Source: Microvirga sp. (GTDB taxonomy: Bacteria; Pseudomonadota; Alphaproteobacteria; Rhizobiales; Beijerinckiaceae). From it: 64,000 nucleotides of DNA. The DNA is taken from the NCBI RefSeq assembly GCF_014699075.1, contig NZ_JACXAB010000006.1, forward strand, positions 62,001 to 126,000, in the 5' to 3' direction. The notes below the pieces were generated by a model. That model did no database searches. It saw only the letters and a program-made list of their open reading frames with translations, and was not told where the DNA came from. This document shows positions 37,482 to 45,175 of the stretch, in pieces; the first letter of the stretch is position 1; each line of letters starts with the position of its first letter. A program made the translations under genes and the position numbers.

Positions 37482-37883
37482 ATGATTGGAATGGTGCTCG
37501 TCACCCACGGGCAGCTCGCGACGGAATTCAAGGCGGCGCTTGAGCATGTGGTGGGACCTCAAGAGCAGCTTGAGACGATCACGATCGGCCCCGACGACGA
37601 TATGGAAACACGGCGCAAGGACATCATGGATGCCGTGTGCCGGGTCAATTCGGGCCAGGGGGTCGTGGTTCTGACGGATATGTTCGGGGGCACTCCCTCC
37701 AACCTGGCCCTGTCCTGCATGAATGGCGGCTCCGTCGAGGTGGTGGCCGGCATCAACCTGCCCATGCTCATCAAGCTCGCCAGCGTGCGCGACGAGGAGC
37801 CTCTGGTCGACGCGGTGTCCCATGCCCAGGAGGCGGGGCGCAAATACATCAACATCGCCTCGCGCGTTCTCTCGGGAAAGTAG
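37482..37883 (+). CDS. manX: PTS EIIA component, mannose family (regulatory PTS)
   Basis: 133-residue soluble EIIA of the mannose class, accepting phosphate from HPr on His9 (VLVTHGQLA). Other family features are TDMFGGTPSNLAL and GINLPMLIKLA. No EIIB, EIIC or EIID gene is near, so it acts in regulation rather than transport, as in rhizobial nitrogen/carbon PTS circuits. The HPr gene begins 5 bases after its stop. Confidence 0.92.
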   Translation: MIGMVLVTHGQLATEFKAALEHVVGPQEQLETITIGPDDDMETRRKDIMDAVCRVNSGQGVVVLTDMFGGTPSNLALSCMNGGSVEVVAGINLPMLIKLASVRDEEPLVDAVSHAQEAGRKYINIASRVLSGK

Positions 37884-37888
37884 CCAGC

Positions 37889-38209
37889 ATGGACAGCACC
37901 CTCGATCAGGACTGCCCGCCGGTTGTCGTGCCCGAAGGTGCCATGGCCCGGGAACTGCCCATCATCAACCGCCGCGGCCTGCATGCCCGCGCCTCGGCCA
38001 AGTTCGTCCAGACCGTCGAGCGCTTCGACGCCGACGTGACCGTCACCCGCTGCGGCGAGACCGTAGGTGGGCGCTCCATCATGGGCCTGCTCACCCTCGC
38101 GGCTGCCCAGGGGACCACGATCACCGTCACCGTCAGGGGAGCGGATGCCTCGGCCTGCCTGCAGGCCATCGACGACCTCCTCGCCAACAGGTTCGGCGAG
38201 GACGAGTAG
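37889..38209 (+). CDS. ptsH: HPr phosphocarrier protein
   Basis: 106 residues from ATG at 37889, or 88 from a second in-frame ATG at 37943 that has GAAGG upstream and gives the more usual N-terminus (MARELPIINRRG). Either start is possible. Counting from the first, the active site is His32 (RRGLHARASAKFVQ) and the HprK target is Ser63 (GGRSIMGLL). It carries phosphate from EI to EIIA. It follows manX closely and completes the hprK-manX-ptsH regulatory set. Confidence 0.93.
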   Translation: MDSTLDQDCPPVVVPEGAMARELPIINRRGLHARASAKFVQTVERFDADVTVTRCGETVGGRSIMGLLTLAAAQGTTITVTVRGADASACLQAIDDLLANRFGEDE

Positions 38210-38237
38210 GTTCAAGACCACTCTCAACGTTTCCCAC

Positions 38238-38376
38238 TGTCATTCCGGGGCCGCGCAGCGGAGCCCGGAATCCATAAACACGACGCCTCGGAAGAGAGCG
38301 GGGAGCGTTTCGCATCTTTTGCACCGTTAGCGGTTATGGATTCCGGGCTCTCGCTGTCGCTCGCCCCGGAATGACA
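38238..38376. repeat. Family A repeat, long form, copy 3
   Basis: Outer arms TGTCATTCCGGGGC and GCCCCGGAATGACA, with ATTCCGGG-type half hairpins and inner GGAATCCATA/TATGGATTCC. The core contains GCACCGTTAGCGGTTATGG, shared with 13707 and 52262, so the orientation is the same. It lies between ptsH and the ahcY promoter and may end the chvI-ptsH transcript. Confidence 0.85.
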
Positions 38377-38399
38377 ATCCCGAAGGCTCTCCGCGAAAC

Positions 38400-38419
38400 A
38401 TATAAAGACATCTTTATAT
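38400..38419. promoter_or_regulatory. Palindromic operator-like site upstream of ahcY
   Basis: Arms ATATAAAGA and TCTTTATAT are perfect reverse complements around a CA centre, embedded in GC-rich sequence 77 bases before the ahcY ATG. Operators of the ArsR-type SAH/SAM-cycle regulators (SahR, SamR) described by comparative genomics in Proteobacteria are, as I recall, of this ATAAAGAT-like palindromic type and lie upstream of ahcY and met genes. The symmetry is seen directly; the regulator is inferred. Confidence 0.62.
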
Positions 38420-38496
38420 CTTGATTGCCTCTGCCGCGGCTCTCTGGTAGAGACGGCGCCAATTCACTCAGGATTTGGTGCGAAAGAGAGGCCATC

Positions 38497-39897
38497 ATGG
38501 CACAGGATTACATCGTCAAAGACATCGGCTTGGCTGAGTTCGGCCGCAAGGAGATCTCGATCGCCGAGACCGAGATGCCGGGCCTCATGGCCATCCGCGA
38601 GGAATACGGCCCGAAGCAGCCCCTCAAGGGTGCCCGCATCGCCGGCTCGCTCCACATGACCATCCAGACCGCGGTGCTGATCGAGACCCTGAAGGCTCTC
38701 GGCGCCGACATCCGCTGGGTGTCCTGCAACATCTACTCCACCCAGGACCACGCCGCCGCTGCCATTGCGGCTGCCGGCATTCCGGTCTTCGCCTATAAGG
38801 GCGAGACCCTGCAGGAGTACTGGGAGTACACCGCCAAGCTGTTCGACTGGCACGGCGGCGGCATGCCCAACATGATCCTCGACGACGGCGGCGACGCCAC
38901 CATGCTGGTCCATCTCGGCCTGCGCGCCGAGCAGGGCGACACCGCCTTCCTCGACAAGCCGGGCTCCGAGGAAGAGGAAGTGTTCTTCGCGCTGGTCAAG
39001 CGCCTGCTCTCCGAGAAGCCGAAGGGCTGGTTCGCGGGTCTGGCCGATTCCATCAAGGGCGTGTCGGAAGAGACCACCACGGGCGTGCACCGCCTCTACA
39101 TCATGGAGAAGGAGGGCAAGCTCCTCTTCCCGGCGATCAACGTCAACGACTCGGTCACCAAGTCCAAGTTCGACAACCTCTACGGCTGCCGCGAGTCGCT
39201 CGTCGACGGCATCCGCCGCGGCACGGACGTGATGATGGCCGGCAAGGTCGCCATGGTGGCGGGCTTCGGCGACGTGGGCAAGGGCTCGGCCGCCTCATTG
39301 CGCCAGGCCGGCTGCCGCGTGCTGGTGTCCGAGGTCGACCCGATCTGCGCGCTCCAGGCCGCCATGGAAGGCTATGAGGTCACCACGATGGAAGACGCGG
39401 CCCCCCGGGCCGACATCTTCGTCACCGCCACCGGCAACAAGGACGTCATCACCCTCGACCACATGCGCGCCATGAAGGACCGGGCGATCGTCTGCAACAT
39501 CGGCCACTTCGACAACGAGATCCAGGTCGCGGGCCTCAAGAACCTCAAGTGGGACAACATCAAGCCGCAGGTGGACGAGATCACGTTCCCCGATGGCCAC
39601 CGCATCATCCTGCTGTCGGAAGGCCGCCTCGTGAACCTCGGCAACGCCATGGGCCACCCGTCCTTCGTGATGTCGGCCTCGTTCGCCAACCAGACGCTGG
39701 CCCAGATCGAGCTCTTCGCCAACCAGGGCAAGTACGAGCGCAAGGTCTACACCCTGCCCAAGCACCTGGACGAGAAGGTCGCCGCCCTGCATCTCGAAAA
39801 GATCGGCGTGAAGCTCACCAAGCTGCGCCCCGATCAGGCCTCCTATATCGGCGTGTCCGAGCAGGGCCCGTTCAAGCCGGATCACTACCGCTACTGA
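38497..39897 (+). CDS. ahcY: S-adenosyl-L-homocysteine hydrolase
   Basis: 466-residue NAD-containing enzyme splitting SAH to adenosine and homocysteine, completing the methylation cycle. Motifs: [15 protein letters not shown] and [15 protein letters not shown] in the substrate domain, [16 protein letters not shown] (NAD site), and the C-terminal KPDHYRY whose Lys/Tyr reach the neighbouring NAD site. GAGAGGCCATC before ATG at 38497 fixes the start; the frame is open further upstream without support. It has its own terminator. Confidence 0.97.
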   Translation: MAQDYIVKDIGLAEFGRKEISIAETEMPGLMAIREEYGPKQPLKGARIAGSLHMTIQTAVLIETLKALGADIRWVSCNIYSTQDHAAAAIAAAGIPVFAYKGETLQEYWEYTAKLFDWHGGGMPNMILDDGGDATMLVHLGLRAEQGDTAFLDKPGSEEEEVFFALVKRLLSEKPKGWFAGLADSIKGVSEETTTGVHRLYIMEKEGKLLFPAINVNDSVTKSKFDNLYGCRESLVDGIRRGTDVMMAGKVAMVAGFGDVGKGSAASLRQAGCRVLVSEVDPICALQAAMEGYEVTTMEDAAPRADIFVTATGNKDVITLDHMRAMKDRAIVCNIGHFDNEIQVAGLKNLKWDNIKPQVDEITFPDGHRIILLSEGRLVNLGNAMGHPSFVMSASFANQTLAQIELFANQGKYERKVYTLPKHLDEKVAALHLEKIGVKLTKLRPDQASYIGVSEQGPFKPDHYRY

Positions 39898-39921
39898 TCG
39901 GCCTCACACTCTTGAAGATCG

Positions 39922-39947
39922 AAAGCCCGGCTCTGCCGGGCTTTTTT
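39922..39947 (+). terminator. Rho-independent terminator of ahcY
   Basis: A 10-bp stem AAAGCCCGGC/GCCGGGCTTT with loop TCT and further T residues at 39945-39947. It starts 24 bases after the ahcY stop codon. Confidence 0.9.
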
Positions 39948-40050
39948 ATTGGCCTGACTGTCGTCGAATCGACAGAGTGTCGCACCGGCATGTGTGTGAC
40001 CGGATTGCAATATGGTTCGACGAATTGCGCACAGGTTCTCCAAAGGAAGT

Positions 40051-40065
40051 TTAAGCCGGTATTAA
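40051..40065 (+). promoter_or_regulatory. CtrA-type box TTAA-N7-TTAA upstream of divL
   Basis: TTAA at 40051-40054 and TTAA at 40062-40065 are exactly 7 bases apart, the consensus for full CtrA sites in alphaproteobacteria, about 190 bases before the divL ATG. Three GANTC sites (39966, 40080, 40107), targets of the cell-cycle methylase CcrM, lie in the same gap. There is also a 6-bp dyad CTGTCG/CGACAG at 39958-39975 with a GANTC at its centre. The rest of 39948-40258 shows no gene. Confidence 0.65.
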
Positions 40066-40258
40066 CCCTCTTCCTGGCGGAGTCAGGGGTGGTCTAAGGT
40101 GAACACGAATCGACCGGCTGTGCTTCGGCATCGAACCTGCGCCGGCAGTTCCGTTCATGCGTAGACGGTTGACCTCTGTAGCGTCGGAAGGCGCAGCCGG
40201 GGATTGATCCAACTTGGCCTGGTTGTCAGGCCGCCAACACGGGAAGGGCAGCAACGGC

Positions 40259-42826
40259 ATGGCCGGGCTTGGGGAGCGACACGACCGCGGCGCAGACGGG
40301 AAAAGCCTTCTCGTCGGGTCCGCGCGGGCATCCCTGTCCCTGGTGCTGCTCGCCGGCACCTCCCAGGCAGCGCTCGCCAACGATCTGCTGCATCCATTGT
40401 CCGAAAAGGCATCCGATCTTCTCGGCTTCCTGCACAGCTTCGACCTGCACAACGCCGTCTATTTCGGCCTCTTCATGGGCCTTGTGGCCTTCTCCACCAC
40501 CACCTCCCTGCTGCTGATGCGCGAGCAGAGGCGCGTGGTACGGATCGAGCGTTCCTTGAGAAACGAGCTGGCGGCCCTGCGCGGCGCCGACGATCTCGCG
40601 GCTCTGCTCATGGGCTCGGAACGCCAGTTGCTCGTCAGCTGGCACGGCCGAGACGGCGAGCCGCGCTTCCAGGGCGACCCGTCCATCATCGGCGAGAATG
40701 CGCCGGCCCAGCGGGCGCTCGCCTTCGGCACCTGGCTGAGCCCCGCCGATGCGGCGGCCGTGGAAAGCGCTCTCGAGCAGCTCAAGCTGCGGGGCCAGGC
40801 CTTCCGCCTCACGGCCCGCTGCACCGGCACCCGGTACATCGACGTGGAGGGGCGCACCATTGGCGGCCGGGCGATCCTGCGCCTGCGCGACGTGACCGGC
40901 GACCGCGCCGAACTCCTCAAGGTTCAGGGACAGCTGGCAACGGCTCGCAGCGATCTGCGCTCCATGACGATGCTGCTCGACGACGTGGCCTATCCGCTCT
41001 GGATCCGCGATACGGACGACCGGCTGCTCTGGGCGAACCAGGCCTATCTGCGCTCGGTCGAGGCCCGCGATCTCGACGATGCCATCGGCCGGTCGCTTGA
41101 ACTTCTCGGCGCACCGACCCGAGAAGAGGCGCGGCGCAAGCGCCTCTCCGGCGCCACCTATTCCGGTCGTGTAACGGCCGTCGTCGCCGGCCACCGCGCG
41201 GTGCTCGACGTGATCGAACGCCCGACCACCGGCGGCAGCGCGGGCATCGCGGTCGATGTGTCGGAGCTGGAGGCGGTGCGCACCGATCTGCAGCGCCAGA
41301 TGGACGCCCATGTGCGCACCCTCGATCAGCTGCCCACGGCGGTGGCGATCTTCGACGGCGCGCAGAACCTCATCTTCAGCAATTCCGCCTATCAGCGTCT
41401 CTGGGGCCTCGATGCGGCGTTTCTCGCATCACGCCCGTCGGACAGCGAAGTGCTCGACCGCCTGCGTGGAGCCAGGAAACTTCCCGAGCAGGCGGATTTC
41501 CGCGCCTGGAAGGCCGATTTCCTGCAAGGCTATCGCTCCGTCGAGCAGCAGGAGACCTGGTGGCACCTGCCCGACCGGCGGACTCTGCGCGTGGTGGTCA
41601 ATCCCAATCCACAAGGCGGCGTGACCTATCTCTTCGATGACGTGAGCGAACGCTTCGAGCTGGCCTCGCAGGTGCACTCGCTCACCCGCGTGCAGAGCGA
41701 GACCCTCGACACCTTGAAGGAAGGCGTTGCGGTGTTCGGCTCCGACGGGCGCCTCAAGCTGCACAACCGCGCCTTCGCGGACATGTGGAGCCTCGCGGCC
41801 GAGATGACGGCCGCAAACCCGCATATCGACACGGTGATCAAGGCCTGCCGTCCGCTGGCCCCCCGCGACGAGCCCTGGATCGACATTCGCGGCGCCGTGG
41901 CGGGCCTGGCCGACATGCGCATGGGCCTGTCCTGCCGCATCGAGCGGCATGACGGTTCGGCGCTCGACTGCACGGCGCAGCCGCTGCCCGACGGCGCGAC
42001 GCTTCTCAGCTTCACCGACGTGACGGCAAGCGTGAACGTGGAGCGCGCGCTCACCGAGCGCAACGATGCGCTGCAGCGCGCCTCCCGCCTGCGCGACGAG
42101 TTCGTGCATCACGTGTCCTACGAGCTGCGCTCGCCGCTCACCAACATCATCGGCTTCACGCAATTGCTCGGCGACGAGACGGTAGGCGCGCTCAATCCGC
42201 GCCAGCGCGACTATGCCGATCACATCATGCGCTCCTCGGCGGCGCTCCTGGCGATCCTCAACGACATTCTCGATCTCGCGTCCATCGATACGGGCTCCCT
42301 CGAGCTCAGCCCCGAGATCGTCGACATTCGCTCCACCATCGAGGCCGCCATGCGCGGGCTGGAGGACCGGCTGGCCGAATCCTCGCTCAATCTCGTCATC
42401 GACACCCCGGACGACATCGGCACGTTTGTCGCCGACGGCAAGCGCGTGCGCCAGATCCTGTTCAACCTGCTCTCCAATGCGGTCGGCTTCTCCTCCCCCG
42501 GCCAGACCATCCGCGTTTCGGCCCGCAAGCGCGGCGGCGAGGTGATCTTCGAGGTGAAGGACCAGGGCCGCGGCATCCCGCCGGAGGTCAAGGCCCGGGT
42601 CTTCGAGCGGTTCGAGAGCCACACGCTCGGCACCCGCCACCGCGGCGTGGGCCTCGGCCTGTCCATCGTGCGCTCCTTCGTGGAGCTGCACGGCGGGCGC
42701 ATCGACATCTCGTCCGCGCCGGGCATGGGCACCACGGTCACCTGCATCTTCCCGAATGAGCGGCACGAGACCCCGTCCGATGGCCGATCCGCGCAATCTG
42801 CGCTAACTCCCATCGCAGCCGAGTAG
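40259..42826 (+). CDS. divL: DivL-like multi-PAS pseudo-histidine kinase (Tyr in the H-box)
   Basis: 855 residues. An N-terminal hydrophobic segment (SLSLVLLAGTSQAALA) and a second membrane helix (NAVYFGLFMGLVAFSTTTSLL) are followed by several PAS-like domains (about 220-590). A HisKA-like helix has HHVSYELRSPLTNIIGF. The phospho-accepting His is replaced by Tyr621, the hallmark of Caulobacter DivL. HATPase motifs remain (NLLSNAV, DQGRGIPPE, GVGLGLSIV). DivL tunes the CckA-ChpT-CtrA phosphorelay and cell polarity. ATG at 40259 (GGGAAGGG upstream) is chosen over an upstream TTG. tsaE-amgK starts 8 bases after its stop. Confidence 0.88.
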   Translation: MAGLGERHDRGADGKSLLVGSARASLSLVLLAGTSQAALANDLLHPLSEKASDLLGFLHSFDLHNAVYFGLFMGLVAFSTTTSLLLMREQRRVVRIERSLRNELAALRGADDLAALLMGSERQLLVSWHGRDGEPRFQGDPSIIGENAPAQRALAFGTWLSPADAAAVESALEQLKLRGQAFRLTARCTGTRYIDVEGRTIGGRAILRLRDVTGDRAELLKVQGQLATARSDLRSMTMLLDDVAYPLWIRDTDDRLLWANQAYLRSVEARDLDDAIGRSLELLGAPTREEARRKRLSGATYSGRVTAVVAGHRAVLDVIERPTTGGSAGIAVDVSELEAVRTDLQRQMDAHVRTLDQLPTAVAIFDGAQNLIFSNSAYQRLWGLDAAFLASRPSDSEVLDRLRGARKLPEQADFRAWKADFLQGYRSVEQQETWWHLPDRRTLRVVVNPNPQGGVTYLFDDVSERFELASQVHSLTRVQSETLDTLKEGVAVFGSDGRLKLHNRAFADMWSLAAEMTAANPHIDTVIKACRPLAPRDEPWIDIRGAVAGLADMRMGLSCRIERHDGSALDCTAQPLPDGATLLSFTDVTASVNVERALTERNDALQRASRLRDEFVHHVSYELRSPLTNIIGFTQLLGDETVGALNPRQRDYADHIMRSSAALLAILNDILDLASIDTGSLELSPEIVDIRSTIEAAMRGLEDRLAESSLNLVIDTPDDIGTFVADGKRVRQILFNLLSNAVGFSSPGQTIRVSARKRGGEVIFEVKDQGRGIPPEVKARVFERFESHTLGTRHRGVGLGLSIVRSFVELHGGRIDISSAPGMGTTVTCIFPNERHETPSDGRSAQSALTPIAAE

Positions 42827-42834
42827 GAACAGCG

Positions 42835-44421
42835 ATGGTGAATGGACCGGCCCTTATGCCCGAGCAGGATCTTTTGCAGGCCGCATGGATCGTCACGCTT
42901 CCCGACCACGAGGCGACGGAGCGCTTCGCCCGCATCCTGGCCGAGGAGCTGAAAGCCGGCGATCTCGTCACCCTTTCGGGCGGTCTCGGGGCCGGCAAGA
43001 CGACGCTCGCCCGCGCCCTCGTGCGTCTTCTCGCGGGCGATCCGGAGCTCGAGGTCCCGAGCCCCACCTTCACCCTGATGCAGGTCTATGAAGGCCCGCG
43101 CAGCTCCATCGTCCATGCGGATTTCTACCGCCTGTCCGGCGGCTACGAGCTGGTGGAGCTGGGCTGGGACGAGATGACCGAGAACGCCATCTCCCTCGTC
43201 GAATGGCCGGAGCGCGCCGAGGGTGCGCTGAAGCCCGAACATCTCGACATCCGCCTCGATTTCGCGCCCGGCGGCCAGGGCAAGGGCCGGCTCGCCATGC
43301 TCACCGGCACCGGCGCCTTCGCGTCCAGGCTGCAGCGCATGAAGGCCTATCGCAACCTGGTGGAGCGCTGCGGCTGGGGCGATGCCAGCCGCCAGCCCAT
43401 GACGGCCGACGCCTCCGTGATCCGCTCCTATGAGCGCCTCGTGAAGCCCGACGGCTCGACCGCGCTCCTGATGATCTCGCCCCCGCGCCCGGTCGGGCCC
43501 GCGGTGCGGCGCGGCAAGCCCTACACCACCATCGCGAAGCTCGCCGAGACGGTGAATGCGTTCGTGGCCATGGACAAGGGCCTGCGGGCCTTGGGGTTCA
43601 GCGCGCCATACATCTACGGCGAGGAGCTGGAGGCGGGCCTCCTCCTCATCGAGGATCTCGGCGCCGAGCCCGTGACCGACGAGAACGGCCCGATCCCCGA
43701 TCGCTATGCAGAAGCCACGCGCCTCCTGGCGCAGCTCCACGGCCAGACCCTGCCGCAGGTGCTTCCCGTCACCGATGGCATCGACCACGCGATTCCGGTC
43801 TACGATCTCGAAGCGCTCCTGATCGAGGTGGAGCTGCTGCTCGACTGGTATGTGCCGCACATCATCGGCACCCAGCTCTCGGGCTCGGTGCGGGCGGAGT
43901 TCGTCAATCTCTGGACCGAGACCCTGGGCGAGGTTCTCTCCGCGCCGGTGACCTGGACCCTGCGCGACTACCATTCGCCCAATCTCATCTGGCTGCCGGG
44001 GCGTGAAGGCCTGCAGCGCGTGGGCATGATCGACTTCCAGGACGCGGTGCTGGGCTCCCCGGCCTACGACGTCGCCTCCCTGCTGCAGGATGCGCGCGTG
44101 ACCGTGCCGCCGGAACTCGAACTCAAGCTCATCGGCCTCTATGCCCGCGACCGGAAGGCCGCGGATCCGGCCTTCGACGTGTCGTCCTTCGCGCGCGCCT
44201 ACGCCATCATGGCAGGCCAGCGCGCCACCAAGATCCTCGGCATCTTCGCCCGCCTCGACCGGCGAGACGGCAAGCCGCATTACCTCAAGCACCTGCCGCG
44301 GATCGAATCCTACCTCATTCGCAACCTCGCCCATCCGGCCCTGGGGAAGCTCAAAGGCTGGTATGAGACCCACCTGCCGCGGCTCATCCCACCCGTGGAT
44401 GAACCCCCTCCCGAATCCTGA
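42835..44421 (+). CDS. TsaE-AmgK fusion: t6A tRNA-modification ATPase joined to anomeric MurNAc/GlcNAc kinase
   Basis: 528 residues. The N-terminal part (about 15-165) is TsaE: Walker A GGLGAGKTTLAR, SPTFTLMQVYEG, HADFYRL and VEWPER, an ATPase required for the TsaBD t6A complex. The C-terminal part (about 180-515) is an aminoglycoside-phosphotransferase-like kinase with ALLMISPPRP, LLIEDLGAE, LRDYHSPNLIW (catalytic loop) and GMIDFQDAVLGSPAYDV (metal-binding). It matches AmgK, which phosphorylates recycled MurNAc at C1 and works with MurU, encoded next. GGAACAGCG precedes the ATG. Fusion of two unrelated functions in one frame is directly visible. Confidence 0.9.
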   Translation: MVNGPALMPEQDLLQAAWIVTLPDHEATERFARILAEELKAGDLVTLSGGLGAGKTTLARALVRLLAGDPELEVPSPTFTLMQVYEGPRSSIVHADFYRLSGGYELVELGWDEMTENAISLVEWPERAEGALKPEHLDIRLDFAPGGQGKGRLAMLTGTGAFASRLQRMKAYRNLVERCGWGDASRQPMTADASVIRSYERLVKPDGSTALLMISPPRPVGPAVRRGKPYTTIAKLAETVNAFVAMDKGLRALGFSAPYIYGEELEAGLLLIEDLGAEPVTDENGPIPDRYAEATRLLAQLHGQTLPQVLPVTDGIDHAIPVYDLEALLIEVELLLDWYVPHIIGTQLSGSVRAEFVNLWTETLGEVLSAPVTWTLRDYHSPNLIWLPGREGLQRVGMIDFQDAVLGSPAYDVASLLQDARVTVPPELELKLIGLYARDRKAADPAFDVSSFARAYAIMAGQRATKILGIFARLDRRDGKPHYLKHLPRIESYLIRNLAHPALGKLKGWYETHLPRLIPPVDEPPPES

Positions 44422-44430
44422 GCCAGTCCT

Positions 44431-45165
44431 TTGCCCCAGACCTCGCCGCGCGCACCCCACAGAGCCATCGTCCTCGCTGCAGGTCTCGGAAAGCGCATGC
44501 TGCCGATCACGGCCACCATGCCGAAACCGCTGGTGAAGGTGGCGGGCCGGAGCCTGATCGACTTCGCCCTCGACAAGCTGCACGAGGCAGGCGTCGAGAC
44601 GGTGGTGGTGAACGTGCATCACTTCGCCGACATGCTCGAAGCGCATTTGAGCAGCCGCGAGACGCCCCGCATCGTGGTCTCCGACGAACGGGCTGAGCTT
44701 CTGGAAACCGGCGGCGGCGTGAAGAAGGCCCTGCCGCTGTTGGGCGATGAGCCTTTCATCACCTTCAACTCCGACTCGCTCTGGATCGAAGGCCAGAAGC
44801 CGAATCTGCTACGCTTGGTGCAGGCCTGGGACCCGGACAGGATGGACATCCTGATGCTTGTGGCGCCGTTATCCACAAGCATCGGATTCGAAGGCCGCGG
44901 CGATTTTCATCAGGATTCCGACGGTCGCCTGCGCCGCCGCGGAACGGACGACAGCGCTCCTTTCGCCTACGCGGGCGTCGCGATCGTAAAGCCGGAACTG
45001 GTCCATGGCACGCCGGATGGAGCCTTCTCCGCCAACGCCTTCTACGACCGTGCCATCGCCAAGGACCGCCTCTATGGCTTGTGCCTGGAGGGTCAATGGC
45101 TGCATGTTGGCGAGCCGCAGGCCATTGCCGAGGCCGAACAGTGCCTCGCCGCCAGCAAGCGATGA
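44431..45165 (+). CDS. murU: MurU-like nucleotidyltransferase (MurNAc-1-phosphate uridylyltransferase)
   Basis: 244 residues. The N-terminal sugar-nucleotide transferase motif is IVLAAGLGKRMLPIT with MPKPLVKVAG; a downstream metal-binding Asp lies in FNSDSLWIEG, and VGEPQAIAEAE is at the C-terminus. After AmgK it would make UDP-MurNAc from MurNAc-1-P, bypassing de novo synthesis and fosfomycin action. A TTG start at 44431 is the only codon leaving the first strand intact; it begins 9 bases after the upstream stop and is probably coupled. addB starts 10 bases after its stop. Confidence 0.86.
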   Translation: MPQTSPRAPHRAIVLAAGLGKRMLPITATMPKPLVKVAGRSLIDFALDKLHEAGVETVVVNVHHFADMLEAHLSSRETPRIVVSDERAELLETGGGVKKALPLLGDEPFITFNSDSLWIEGQKPNLLRLVQAWDPDRMDILMLVAPLSTSIGFEGRGDFHQDSDGRLRRRGTDDSAPFAYAGVAIVKPELVHGTPDGAFSANAFYDRAIAKDRLYGLCLEGQWLHVGEPQAIAEAEQCLAASKR

Positions 45166-45175
45166 GGTTGAAGGA

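Noticed and set aside
38377..38496. SAH riboswitch in the ahcY leader
   Set aside because: No convincing conserved helices were found; the prominent element is a short AT-rich palindrome better explained as a protein operator.
42220..44646. 808-codon minus-strand frame
   Set aside because: Shadow of divL and tsaE-amgK; His/Arg/Gly-rich without motifs.
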